Source of the DNA: Paraburkholderia atlantica
GTDB lineage: Bacteria > Pseudomonadota > Gammaproteobacteria > Burkholderiales > Burkholderiaceae
NCBI RefSeq assembly: GCF_009362785.1
Contig: NZ_WHNQ01000020.1
Location: 62,001 to 126,000, forward strand
Direction: 5' to 3'
DNA: 64,000 bases
Shown: piece after piece, positions 25,180 through 33,128 of the stretch
How the letters are laid out: the number at the start of each line of letters is the position of its first letter
Numbering within the stretch: position 1 is the stretch's first letter
The notes under the pieces: generated by a model
Database searches by the model: none
Told to the model about the DNA's origin: nothing
Seen by the model: the letters and a program-made list of their open reading frames with translations, nothing else
Translations under genes and position numbers: made by a program

Positions 25180-26144
25180 TAGGCCTGTTGCTCGCTCCGC
25201 GACGCGAAGCTGAACGCCAGCACCGCGAAGATCAGCACGCCCGTGGCGACCTGCTGCCAGTAGAAGTTCCAGCCGATCAGCAACAGCCCGTTTGCCACCA
25301 GGCTCAGCAGCAGCACGCCGAGTAGCGTGCCGGGCACATTGGGCCGCCGCGCGCGCGACAGCGTCGTACCGATGAAGGTCGCGCCGATGGCGTTGAGCAG
25401 ATAGCCGTTGCCAGCTTGCGGCACATAGGCTTTCACCATCGATGACAGCAGCAGGCCCACCACGCCATAGATCAGCGCGCCCGCCACGAAAGTTGCCGCG
25501 ACAATGACCGCAACCGGCAGGCCCGAATAACGAGCGACGCCGGGTTGCGTACCGAGTGCGGCACTGTAGCGGCCGAACACCGAATGCGCGAGCGACACGT
25601 GTACGACTAACGCGAGCGCCGCCACGATCCACAAGGGCACCGGTACGCCGGCGCACGTGCCGTGCGCGAGCGCGCCGAACAGCGGCGGCAACGGGAGGCC
25701 CAGCAGGTAGACGGGTTGGCCGCCATCGGTCGCAAGCTGCTGCAGAGTCTGGCCGATGAAGAGCGTGCCGAGCGTCGCCAGAAATGGTGCGATGCCGAGG
25801 GCCGCCACCAGCATGCCGTTGAACGCGCCCACCAGCAGCGCTGCGCCGAGCGCGGCCACGGCGGCCAGCGGTACCCCCACGTGATGTGCGCTCAAAAGGA
25901 CGAAAACGAGGCTGCTAACGTCGATAGCCGTGCCAAGCGACAGGTCGACGGCGCCGATCGATAGGGCAAGGGTCATGCCGAGCGCAGCAATCGCCAGCAG
26001 CGCGAAATCGTTGAGCAGCACATTGCCTAGATTGCGGGGCTGCGCAAATCCTGGCGAGCACACCGCGAAGAATACGCTGACGGCGACCAGCGCGCCCGGC
26101 AGCGAAAAGCGCTGGATGCGCACGAGCCGATCAGTCATGAGCAT
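25179..26144 (-). CDS. CUT2 ABC transporter permease (second of two)
   Basis: A 321-residue membrane protein of the RbsC family. FALLAIAALGMTLALSIGAV then DLSLGTAIDVSSLVFVL near residue 70, PLPPLFGALAHGTCAGVPVP and NAIGATFIGTTLSRARRPNV with a C-terminal GVLIFAVLAFSF are family segments. It overlaps the first permease gene (26131-27195) by 14 bases. Two different permeases beside one double ATPase suggest a heterodimeric channel. The gene ends exactly where the dehydrogenase relic begins. Confidence 0.85.
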   Translation of the reverse strand: MLMTDRLVRIQRFSLPGALVAVSVFFAVCSPGFAQPRNLGNVLLNDFALLAIAALGMTLALSIGAVDLSLGTAIDVSSLVFVLLSAHHVGVPLAAVAALGAALLVGAFNGMLVAALGIAPFLATLGTLFIGQTLQQLATDGGQPVYLLGLPLPPLFGALAHGTCAGVPVPLWIVAALALVVHVSLAHSVFGRYSAALGTQPGVARYSGLPVAVIVAATFVAGALIYGVVGLLLSSMVKAYVPQAGNGYLLNAIGATFIGTTLSRARRPNVPGTLLGVLLLSLVANGLLLIGWNFYWQQVATGVLIFAVLAFSFASRSEQQA

Positions 26145-27195
26145 GCGTTCCGAGGTGACGGCGACGCAGCAGCGCCGTGGTGGAGACGACGAACAGAATC
26201 AGCGCTCCTTCCACGCCGTTGACCCAGTAACTGGAGACGTTGTCGAGCTGAAACCCGTTGCTGACGACGCCGATGAAGAGCACGGCCAGCAGCGTGCCCG
26301 GCATCGTCGGCACCATGCGCCGCGAGAAAACCACGCCGAGCAGCGCCGCTGCCACTACGGCCAGCAGGTTTTCGCCCGCGCCGGGCGAACTGCCGCTCAG
26401 GAGCGCCGACGACGCCAGCGCGGCGAGCGCCGCCGCGAAGCCGCCGAGCAGATAGCTTGCGGCCGCATAAGCGCGCACATTCAATCCCGCCGCGCGGGCT
26501 GCCTGGGCGTCTTCGCCGCACGCGCGCAGGCGCAGCCCGAATGGCGTGTAGTGCACCAGCAGAGTGACGAGCACGGCGACGGCGAGCAACGCCGTCGCAA
26601 GATGCGGGATACCTGATGCGCCTTCGCCGATCAGGAAGGCGAGCAGTGGGGAAGTAGCCGGCACCGAGGTGTTCTGCGTGAGCACGAGTTCGAGGCCCGC
26701 GCAAAGGTTCATCGTTGTGAGCGTGGCAAGCAGCGGCAGGATGCGCAGGCCGAGCACCGCGAAGGCATTGAGCGCGCCGATCGTCACGCCCGCCGTGAGC
26801 GCGAGGCCGACCGCGCCCGCGCTCGACACACCCGCACGCAGTGCCACCGCATGAGCCGCGGCGCATAGACCCATGTTGGCGGCGATCGACAGATCCAGGC
26901 CACCTTTGATCGAGTCCGCGCCGCCGCCGATCAGCACTGCGGTGAGACCGAACCCGAGCGCGCCGAGCACCGCCGACTGCTGCACGATATTGGCGAGATT
27001 GGCGAGCGTGAGAAAGAGCGGGGAGGTCGCCGCGAAGACCGCGAACACCAGTGCAAAGGCCAGCACGGCGCCGCCGCGCAGCCAGAATTGCGCGCCAGGG
27101 GCGTCTGGCTGGGGCGTCGTCGAACCGGTGCGATCACTGGCGAGATCGTCGTTGCCGCGCAGCGCATCCAGGCGCTCGATCACCTTGCCGATCAT
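26131..27195 (-). CDS. CUT2 ABC transporter permease (first of two)
   Basis: A 354-residue membrane protein; I place the start at ATG 27195, overlapping the ATPase stop (ATGA), instead of the longer frame from 27252. After a cytoplasmic N-terminal segment of about 40 residues come about ten hydrophobic helices. Family marks: GALGFGLTAVLIGGGADSIK, GGLDLSIAANMGLCAAAHAV and LRACGEDAQAARAAGLNVRA. It partners the permease at 25179-26144. The ligand is unknown. Confidence 0.84.
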   Translation of the reverse strand: MIGKVIERLDALRGNDDLASDRTGSTTPQPDAPGAQFWLRGGAVLAFALVFAVFAATSPLFLTLANLANIVQQSAVLGALGFGLTAVLIGGGADSIKGGLDLSIAANMGLCAAAHAVALRAGVSSAGAVGLALTAGVTIGALNAFAVLGLRILPLLATLTTMNLCAGLELVLTQNTSVPATSPLLAFLIGEGASGIPHLATALLAVAVLVTLLVHYTPFGLRLRACGEDAQAARAAGLNVRAYAAASYLLGGFAAALAALASSALLSGSSPGAGENLLAVVAAALLGVVFSRRMVPTMPGTLLAVLFIGVVSNGFQLDNVSSYWVNGVEGALILFVVSTTALLRRRHLGTHAHD

Positions 27196-28778
27196 GCTGC
27201 ATTCTCCTGTTTCGGCGCGCTTTCTTCGGGCGACCGCGCGAGCGTGGCCCACGCGAGCAGGTCCTGGGCATGGGCAGCGTGCGAGGGCACGTTCTGGACG
27301 ATTGCACCACGCGCAAGCACGAGTACGCGGTCGGTCACCTCGAGCAGTTCGTGCAGATCGCTGGAGAAAATCAGCACGGCCGCGCCTTCAGCCACGAGCG
27401 CATCGATGAGGCGATAGATGTCTGCTTTCGCGCCGACGTCCACGCCGACTGTCGGCTCGTCGAGGATATAGATGGCCGCGCCGTCGTCTGTCTTGCGGCT
27501 GAGCCACTTGCCGAGCGCAACTTTCTGCTGGTTACCGCCCGAGAGATGACGCACAGGCGCTTGCGGGCCAGGCGTGCGCACGCCGAGCGTGTCGATCAGT
27601 GCACATGCTGACGCGGTCTCGCGGCGCGTATTCAATACGCCAAAGCGGCTGAAGCGCGCGAGGCTCGGCAGTGAAAGGTTGTCGCGCACGGACAGTGCAG
27701 TCGCGACACCTTGGCGGCGTCGATCCTCAGGCACGAAAGCGATGCCCTGGCGCACTGCGTCGGCCGGTCGGCACAAGCGCACGGCCTTGCCGCGCACACG
27801 CAATTCGCCACGGACTCCGCGCTCCAGGCCGAACAGGCTGCGCACCAGAGGCTTGCCGCCCGAGCCGACCAGCCCCGTTACGCCCAGCACTTCGCCCCGC
27901 CTTAGCGCGAAGGACAACGGCCCGAAGCGTCCCGGGGCGCAGAGATCTCGTGCTTCAAGCACTACCTCCCGGGGCGATGCGTTTTCACGGCGCGAACGCG
28001 CCGCAGGCTGTGTGCCGATCATCGCCGAGACAAGCGCGTCGACAGTCGTGTCGCGCGCATCGACGTGCGCCACATCGACGCCATCGCGCAATACCGTCAC
28101 GTGGTCGCACAGCGACGCTATCTCGTTCAGATAGTGCGAGACATAGAGGATCGTGAGGCCGCGTGCACGGAGGCGATCAATCGTCTGCAACAGGCGCTCG
28201 ACCTCGCGGCTCACGAGCGCGGCGGTCGGCTCATCGAACACGAGGATGCGCGGCGTGCGCATGAGCGCGCGCGTGATCTGTACGATCTGCTGCTCTGCGA
28301 CGCTCAATTCGCCGATCAGACGCTCCGGTGGCAACGCGATGTCGAAATGCTCGGCCAGCGCCTCGTTCGCGCGGCGGCGCATGCGGCGCAAATCGAGCGG
28401 CAGCAGGGCGCGCAGACGGCGCACGCCGGGCACGGCTACTGGCTCGTCGCCGAGCGCGAGCGCTTCGGCCACCGTGAATGTCGGTGAGAGCAGACGCTCC
28501 TGATGAATGAAGGCAATCTCGCTGCGCACTCCCGCGCCAATCTCAACGCCATCGACCTCAATCTCGCCCGCGTCCGCTCGCTCGAGCCCCGCGAGAATCT
28601 TGATGAGCGTAGATTTCCCGGCGCCGTTCTGGCCAATCAGTCCATGCACCGTGCCCCGCGCGGCGCTCAACGATGCGCCACGCAGCGCCTGCACGCCGCC
28701 GTACTGCTTCGAGAGAGCGCGCAGTTCGAGGGCGGGCGCAATGGCTGGGGCCCGCTTGCCGTTGAGCGGCTCACTCAT
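27192..28778 (-). CDS. CUT2 ABC transporter ATP-binding protein, RbsA-like
   Basis: A 528-residue double ATPase; the start at ATG 28778 overlaps the stop of the binding-protein gene. Domain 1: Walker A GQNGAGKST, signature LSVAEQQIVQITRAL, Walker B ILVFDEPTAAL. Domain 2: deviant Walker A GLVGSGGKP (no lysine in place), signature LSGGNQQKVALGKW and YILDEPTVGVD. The degenerate second Walker A is common in this family. It energises the two permeases that follow. A much longer open frame to 29270 is not coding. Confidence 0.85.
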   Translation of the reverse strand: MSEPLNGKRAPAIAPALELRALSKQYGGVQALRGASLSAARGTVHGLIGQNGAGKSTLIKILAGLERADAGEIEVDGVEIGAGVRSEIAFIHQERLLSPTFTVAEALALGDEPVAVPGVRRLRALLPLDLRRMRRRANEALAEHFDIALPPERLIGELSVAEQQIVQITRALMRTPRILVFDEPTAALVSREVERLLQTIDRLRARGLTILYVSHYLNEIASLCDHVTVLRDGVDVAHVDARDTTVDALVSAMIGTQPAARSRRENASPREVVLEARDLCAPGRFGPLSFALRRGEVLGVTGLVGSGGKPLVRSLFGLERGVRGELRVRGKAVRLCRPADAVRQGIAFVPEDRRRQGVATALSVRDNLSLPSLARFSRFGVLNTRRETASACALIDTLGVRTPGPQAPVRHLSGGNQQKVALGKWLSRKTDDGAAIYILDEPTVGVDVGAKADIYRLIDALVAEGAAVLIFSSDLHELLEVTDRVLVLARGAIVQNVPSHAAHAQDLLAWATLARSPEESAPKQENAA

Positions 28779-29809
28779 TTCGAGGCGAGCTGGCCGGACT
28801 GCGCGGACTGACCGAGCGTCTTCTGCACTTCGGCAGCGTTGTCCTTGGTCACGAGAATCGACGGGACGTAAGTGTAGGGCGGCAGATTGCGCTCGCCACC
28901 GAGATAGCGCGCGACATTGTCGACGGCGGTCTTGCCGATCAGCGCGGGCTGCTGCGCCACCACAGCGGCAGCGCTCGACTTCGGATCCTTGACTAGCGAC
29001 ACCACGTCCGGACTGCCGTCGACGGCATAGGTGCGAATCTCGCTGCGATGCGCTGCATCGACGGCCTGGGTCGCCCCCACCTGCGGCACGTCCCACGCGG
29101 CCCAGATCGCCGAGATTTGCCCCTTGGGGTATTTCGTGAGCAACTGGCTCACCTGCGCATAGGCGCTCTGCACGGTGTTGGGAATCACATCGCGCAATTC
29201 CGGCTCGATGATGTGCACCTTCGGGTAATACTTGAGCACGGCCTTCAACTGGTCGTAACGGATCGCGCACACGGGCACGCCGTAGAAGCCGTTGAATACG
29301 AGTATGTTGCCTTCACCATGGATGTCGTTGACGAGTTTGAGCGCCAGTTGTTCGCCGATGAAAAAATTGTCCGATGTGGTGGCGTTGAGGCTCGACGGCG
29401 ACGCCGTATCGATGGTGAACAGCGGGATGCCGGCCTGGCGAATTTTTTGCAACCACGGCTCCAGCACAGTCGCGGTACCGAGCTGCTCGATGATGGCGTC
29501 GGGCTTCTGTGCGATGAGCGTCTGTATCTGCGCGATCTGGCGATTGTCGTTACGGCCCGCGTCAAGCGCGATCGGCGTGCCGCCCAGACGCTTCACCTCG
29601 TCGATGGCGCCTTGATAGGCTTTCAGATCCCAGTAGTGGTCCGTGCCCACCGCCGTAATACCTATGCGCTTGCCTTTGAGCGAAGGTACATCGGCATCAC
29701 CTTGGGCGTGGGCTACGGCGTTGAATCCTGTCAATACGCCGAGGGCGATGGCAAGCGCGGCAGCGGCGCGTTTGATCGGAGCGAAGGAGCGGGTTGTCTC
29801 GCGGTTCAT
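28775..29809 (-). CDS. CUT2 ABC transporter substrate-binding protein
   Basis: A 344-residue periplasmic protein from ATG 29809 (MNRETTRSFAPIKRAAAALA). The signal peptide runs to about residue 36 (FNAVAHAQGDA). The peripla_BP_4 fold shows in GKRIGITAVGTDHYWDLKAY, QIAQIQTLIAQKPDAIIEQL and LFTIDTASPSSLN. It heads a leftward four-gene operon (binding protein, double ATPase, two permeases) that ends in relics of a hydroxyacid dehydrogenase and an amidohydrolase. Those relics suggest that the original operon served a sugar acid or aromatic acid. Confidence 0.85.
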   Translation of the reverse strand: MNRETTRSFAPIKRAAAALAIALGVLTGFNAVAHAQGDADVPSLKGKRIGITAVGTDHYWDLKAYQGAIDEVKRLGGTPIALDAGRNDNRQIAQIQTLIAQKPDAIIEQLGTATVLEPWLQKIRQAGIPLFTIDTASPSSLNATTSDNFFIGEQLALKLVNDIHGEGNILVFNGFYGVPVCAIRYDQLKAVLKYYPKVHIIEPELRDVIPNTVQSAYAQVSQLLTKYPKGQISAIWAAWDVPQVGATQAVDAAHRSEIRTYAVDGSPDVVSLVKDPKSSAAAVVAQQPALIGKTAVDNVARYLGGERNLPPYTYVPSILVTKDNAAEVQKTLGQSAQSGQLASK

Positions 29810-30050
29810 GTCGTAGTCGATTCGTTGTCCAGGCTTTCGCCGTGTGAAGGGGGAAGTCGCACTGTGCTGCGAATCTAAACCGCATGGACGGAGAAGGTGA
29901 AACATCGAATTGAGCTAAAGATAGTTGGCACTGGATGGAATACTTTCCGGGGAATCGCTGTGGAAGCCGGGCGCCAGGTGTTGGGTGCTGAGCATCGCAA
30001 GTCGCGCGCTGTCGATGAGGAGCATCGATTCATGAACGCTGGATTGTCCA

Positions 30051-30340
30051 ATGGAGCATAACGCGTATATCTCGCTCGATACGGGCAAGATCTGGCGGAC
30101 TTCCCATTCGAGTGACGCGTTCGACGAGGAGCTCTCTGACAATCGTTATGTGGCGATACCGCATAAGAACGAGTTTGATCTCGGAGGACATCACGCCTTG
30201 CGCTTTGTCGCACAAGGAGTTGCGTGCGCGTTACGGGCAGGTCGAGGGATTCTTGCGGCGGCAGGGGGCCTGTGCGCGTTTCAAAGGTTTGCTCGAGCGT
30301 GAAGGCGTTCTCGAGCGTTGGTATTCGCTGGAGGCCGAGC
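30051..30340 (+). pseudogene. UPF0158 family protein, single-base frameshift
   Basis: Frame one reads NAYISLDTGKIW, then RYVAIPHKNEFDLG and HHALRFVAQ. Removing one G from CAAGGAGTTG near 30213 restores the family continuation ELRARYGQVEGFLRRQGACA, then RFKGLLEREGVLERWY. This is the conserved core of small UPF0158 proteins. The first 30 residues are missing and the end fuses into the reverse-oriented DUF1016 relic. Function of the family is unknown. Confidence 0.7.
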
Positions 30341-30752
30341 CGGTCGGCGAAGTCCGTGACGGCGCTGCCGGCACGCGCATGCGCCGCCGTCTCGATCTGC
30401 ATGGTCAGCACGCTGCGCGACCAGCCGCGCTCGAGCGATTTTTCTGCGTACCAGAGCCGCTGGGCGCCGTCGTCCAGCTTGTCGAGCAGCGTGACGACAT
30501 GCGACCACGGTAATTGTGCAACGGGCTGTTGCACAAATTCCGGCTGCGGAAAGGCTTGCGCCAGGGCTCGCATGTACTTGAGGTTGCGCGAGGAGAATCC
30601 GCGCATGTCGGGAAAGGCTGCCCAGCCTTGCTGCTCCTGCCGCTCGAGAATGTCGCGGCCGATCTGCCAATACAGGGTGACCAGCTCGCGATTTGCGCTG
30701 ACCACGGCGCGTTGTGACGCGCGCGCTCGACGCGCTGCTTGAGCTCGGCCAT
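30340..30752 (-). pseudogene. DUF1016/YhcG-type PDDEXK nuclease fragment
   Basis: The N-terminal domain of the YhcG family is clear: NRELVTLYWQIGRDILERQE, MRGFSSRNLKYMRALAQAFP, VAQLPWSHVVTLLDKLDDGA and WYAEKSLERGWSRSVLTMQI. Relative to the family, about 12 residues are missing after QQGW, the start is split between two frames, and the whole C-terminal PDDEXK nuclease domain is absent. It is a relic and not an active nuclease. Confidence 0.75.
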
Positions 30753-31069
30753 CGCATCGCATCAAAAATATTGATAAATTATGTTATGTCAAATAATGTT
30801 GACGGAAAGCTCGCGCGCGCCTTGCCAATGAGATTCACGGAGATGGACACCCGTACGCCAATGCTTTCGCGCTTTCGCGCTTTCGGGCTTTCCGCTCATC
30901 GCTCATCACGCGTATTGACCATACCAGTGCAATGAATCTCTGGTGCGGATTTTCTGGCGCTTGATAGTACTGCGCGACCTAAAGAATTGAGATCTGCCCT
31001 CCGTCTTGCTACTGCTGCAATGCGAGCGCAACGCGGTCGAGTACGTGCTGATTCAGTACCGGCATTGGC
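30753..31069. other. Stretch without a recognisable gene, between relics
   Basis: These 317 bases include an AT-rich patch near 30765-30800 (AAATATTGATAAATTATG), unlike the surrounding DNA, which may be an old promoter for the leftward DUF1016 gene. Nothing else is identifiable before the transposase fragment. Confidence 0.35.
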
Positions 31070-31241
31070 GAGAGTCGTTCGAGAAACGTTTTACCCTCGG
31101 GACTGGCAGGCCGTCAGCACCGACCAATTCATCGAGGTCGTTGACTCGTACATTCGCTGGTACAACGAGAAACGGATCAAGATCTCGCTTGGCGCACTCA
31201 GTCCGGTTGAATACCGGGAGAGTCTCCGGCTGACAATATAA
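31070..31241 (+). mobile_element. IS3-family transposase, C-terminal fragment
   Basis: The frame ending at 31241 reads ETFYPRDWQAVSTDQFIEV, then SYIRWYNEKRIKISLGALSP and VEYRESL, which is the last part of the IS3 OrfB integrase domain (the catalytic Glu region lies upstream and is missing). Upstream codons do not match. The right end of the element seems to lie near 31280, where TGTCCGCACAGTGGG begins on the minus strand just inside a broken host gene. No left end, OrfA or target duplication is seen, so the element is dead. Confidence 0.75.
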
Positions 31242-31284
31242 ACCAGTCCAAGAATTCCGCCGCACCCACTGTGCGGACATTTCA

Positions 31285-31574
31285 GAATGGCTTTGACATT
31301 TAGTGTAGGTCCCAAACCGCGGAGCTCAAAGGCATCGAGCGCAATCCGGTCGCCCAGGAGCTGGAAATGGAACTGGTGGGCCTTCCCCCTCGCAGTCAAA
31401 CATCCGGATGGGGTCAAGCCGGACATTCTCGAAATCGGTGAATCCGGTCGACTCGGCTGTCCTGGCATTGAAGCACGAAGTGCAGAGCAATTCACAGGTG
31501 CCATCGCCGGAGCCACAGTGGATGATGTCCCAAGGCGGAGTCGAGTTACCGCATTGTTCGCATCGCTCGTGCAC
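31285..31574 (-). pseudogene. Zinc-ribbon hypothetical protein, frameshifted and cut by an IS3 end
   Basis: MHERCEQCGNSTPPW followed by GTCELLCTSCFNARTAE gives two C-x2-C pairs, a likely zinc ribbon. After VRLDPIRMFDCEG the frame breaks at a run of five G near 31394; dropping one G restores HQFHFQLLGDRIALDAFELR. The gene then runs into the IS3 end near 31285 and loses its C-terminus. Function unknown. Confidence 0.6.
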
Positions 31575-31586
31575 CGCCCGTTCACA

Positions 31587-32405
31587 TCATTCCGACGGCT
31601 TCGAGAAACCCGCAAAACGTTCGTCGATTACACGCTTGAACTCTGCCGATCTGTACGCGGTCGCAATATCTTTCACATACGGCTTGTGCAGATCGGCCGT
31701 GCGCACCGCGACGAGGTTCAGATAGTACGGCGGGATTTTCTCGAGCAGCAGCGCATCGGTTAGCTTGAGGCCGGAGGCCAGCGCAAAGTTGCCGTTCACA
31801 AATGCGTAGTCGACGTCATCCAGAGAACGCGGCAACTGTGCGGCTTCCAGCGGCACCAGCTTGATCTTGTGCGGGTTGGCATCGATATCGCGCTCCGACG
31901 ATTTGACGGGATCGATGCCGGGCTTGAGCGTCACCCAGCCAAGCTGCTGCAGCAGGATGATAGCGCGCGCCTGATTGGTGACATCATTCGGCAGCGACAC
32001 CGTGGCACCGTCCGTCAGTTCATCGAGACGCTTGTGCTTGTGACTGTATAGTCCGATCGGCGCCGTGGGCACCTTTACCAGTTCCGACAGCGCGAGCTTA
32101 TGATCCGCCGAGAACTTCTTCAGATACACCTCGTGCTGGAATGCGTTGGCATCGAGCGCGCCATCGGCGAGCGCGAGATTCGGCTGAACATAATCGCTGA
32201 ATTCGACGATCGTCACCTTGTAGCCTTCCTTCTCCAGCTGCGGCTTGATGCCATAGCGGATCTGATCGGAATACGGCCCGGCCGTCGCGCCGAAACGGAT
32301 TTCCTTCTTGTCGGGATCGGCGGCATGCGCGGTCACGCTGACTGCGATCAACGCGCCGAGAGCGATGACAGTCAAGGGCGACCATGCACGGCGGAAAGCT
32401 TTCAT
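31587..32405 (-). CDS. MetQ/NlpA-family ABC substrate-binding protein
   Basis: A 272-residue binding protein; the start at ATG 32405 has AGGAGA upstream. The signal peptide ends VSVTAHAADPDKK; there is no lipobox cysteine, so it is likely soluble in the periplasm. The mature part shows KPQLEKEGYKVTIVEFSDYV, DANAFQHEVYLKKFSADHKL and SLPNDVTNQARAIILLQQLG, as in MetQ. It lies alone, without permease or ATPase, and probably feeds the MetNI pair at 37338-39153. A methionine-derivative or other sulfur ligand is likely. The 3' end is only 12 bases from the zinc-ribbon relic. Confidence 0.85.
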   Translation of the reverse strand: MKAFRRAWSPLTVIALGALIAVSVTAHAADPDKKEIRFGATAGPYSDQIRYGIKPQLEKEGYKVTIVEFSDYVQPNLALADGALDANAFQHEVYLKKFSADHKLALSELVKVPTAPIGLYSHKHKRLDELTDGATVSLPNDVTNQARAIILLQQLGWVTLKPGIDPVKSSERDIDANPHKIKLVPLEAAQLPRSLDDVDYAFVNGNFALASGLKLTDALLLEKIPPYYLNLVAVRTADLHKPYVKDIATAYRSAEFKRVIDERFAGFSKPSE

Positions 32406-32728
32406 CGGGTTCTCCTCTGAGCCGTCGCGCCCGTGGGTTGGGCCCGGCGACCTTTTATCGGTTGTAGGCATGTGAGCTTACAAAAACGTCAGCCCTTGCC
32501 AAACCAACAAATCAATCTTTGGTTTCTTCTGGAAGTGAATACGGCTGACCGTCCATTCAACCGGCGCGGGCGTGACGCGCTTCATATGTTCTTCAGCATT
32601 CGTTCGTTGTCGAGTGCGCGATCAAACCGTAGCCTCGTGCATCAAGGCGCGACGCGTTACTCCGTCGCCCTCCGATGCCGCCCCATCCTGGTACGCCTCT
32701 TTAGCCACTAATATCAACACATCCGTGG
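32406..32728. promoter_or_regulatory. Upstream region of the lone metQ-type gene
   Basis: The 323 bases hold no supported gene. An AT-richer part (32475-32530) is where the leftward promoter of the metQ-type gene would be expected. No riboswitch or dyad that I can defend is visible. Confidence 0.3.
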
Positions 32729-32905
32729 GTCACGATCGCGAGTCAACTTCCCGAAGCCTTCAACGATGCCGTGCGCGCCCTCCTGCCCGATACGCAGGTG
32801 ATCGGCATTCCGCCAGGTGTGCCGGCGCGTTTGCCGGATGATGCGTCGATTCTCGTCGCCGCGCCAATTGTCGTGAGGGGTGCGACGGCGCCCGAGCATT
32901 CCCAC
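32729..32905 (+). pseudogene. D-2-hydroxyacid dehydrogenase, N-terminal fragment
   Basis: The frame reads TIASQLPEAFNDAVRALLPD, then TQVIGIPPGVPARLPDDASI and LVAAPIVVRGA, a typical N-terminal substrate-domain start of the phosphoglycerate-dehydrogenase-like family. Homology ends at about residue 55, where it collides with a flavoprotein relic on the other strand. A C-terminal piece of the same family lies at 24880-25179. Confidence 0.65.
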
Positions 32906-32962
32906 GCCGGGTTGTGGCTCCCGCCGCCCGTGAAGCGGCCGCAGATCAATTCGCGCGTCGCG
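32898..32962 (-). pseudogene. Flavoprotein fragment homologous to the gene at 1-789
   Basis: Read leftward, ATRELICGRFTGGGSHNPAW matches ATREFICGGFTGGGSHNAAW of the flavoprotein at the start of the window, at protein and base level, for about 21 codons. Homology stops on both sides. It is a scrap of a paralogous FAD oxidoreductase gene. Confidence 0.7.
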
Positions 32963-33128
32963 GCCAGGATAGCGAATGATCTTGATGTGCTGATTCGGCG
33001 CGTCGCGATAGACAGATTCGAACGCATCTTCGGATTGGACATATGAACTTTCGCGATCAGATCGTCATTCGCTGATATCAGCCGCGAAGCGCACCAGCGG
33101 CCAGCTCATCCGCGAGCAACGAGATTGC

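Noticed and set aside
24880..25656. A 258-residue leftward open frame spanning the relic and part of the permease
   Set aside because: Only the part up to 25179 has family resemblance (hydroxyacid dehydrogenase C-terminus); the remainder is the permease gene read out of frame.
26131..29270. Very long leftward frames running past gene starts (for example 27192-29270)
   Set aside because: Starts were moved inward to ATG codons that overlap the preceding stop and match family N-termini.
29915..30142. A 75-residue leftward frame with natural-looking composition
   Set aside because: The opposite strand carries the UPF0158 homology over part of the same bases, so this is the shadow of a former gene.
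32743..33042. A 99-residue leftward open frame as a gene
   Set aside because: Only about 21 codons match a flavoprotein; the rest is the reverse of the dehydrogenase fragment and random sequence.
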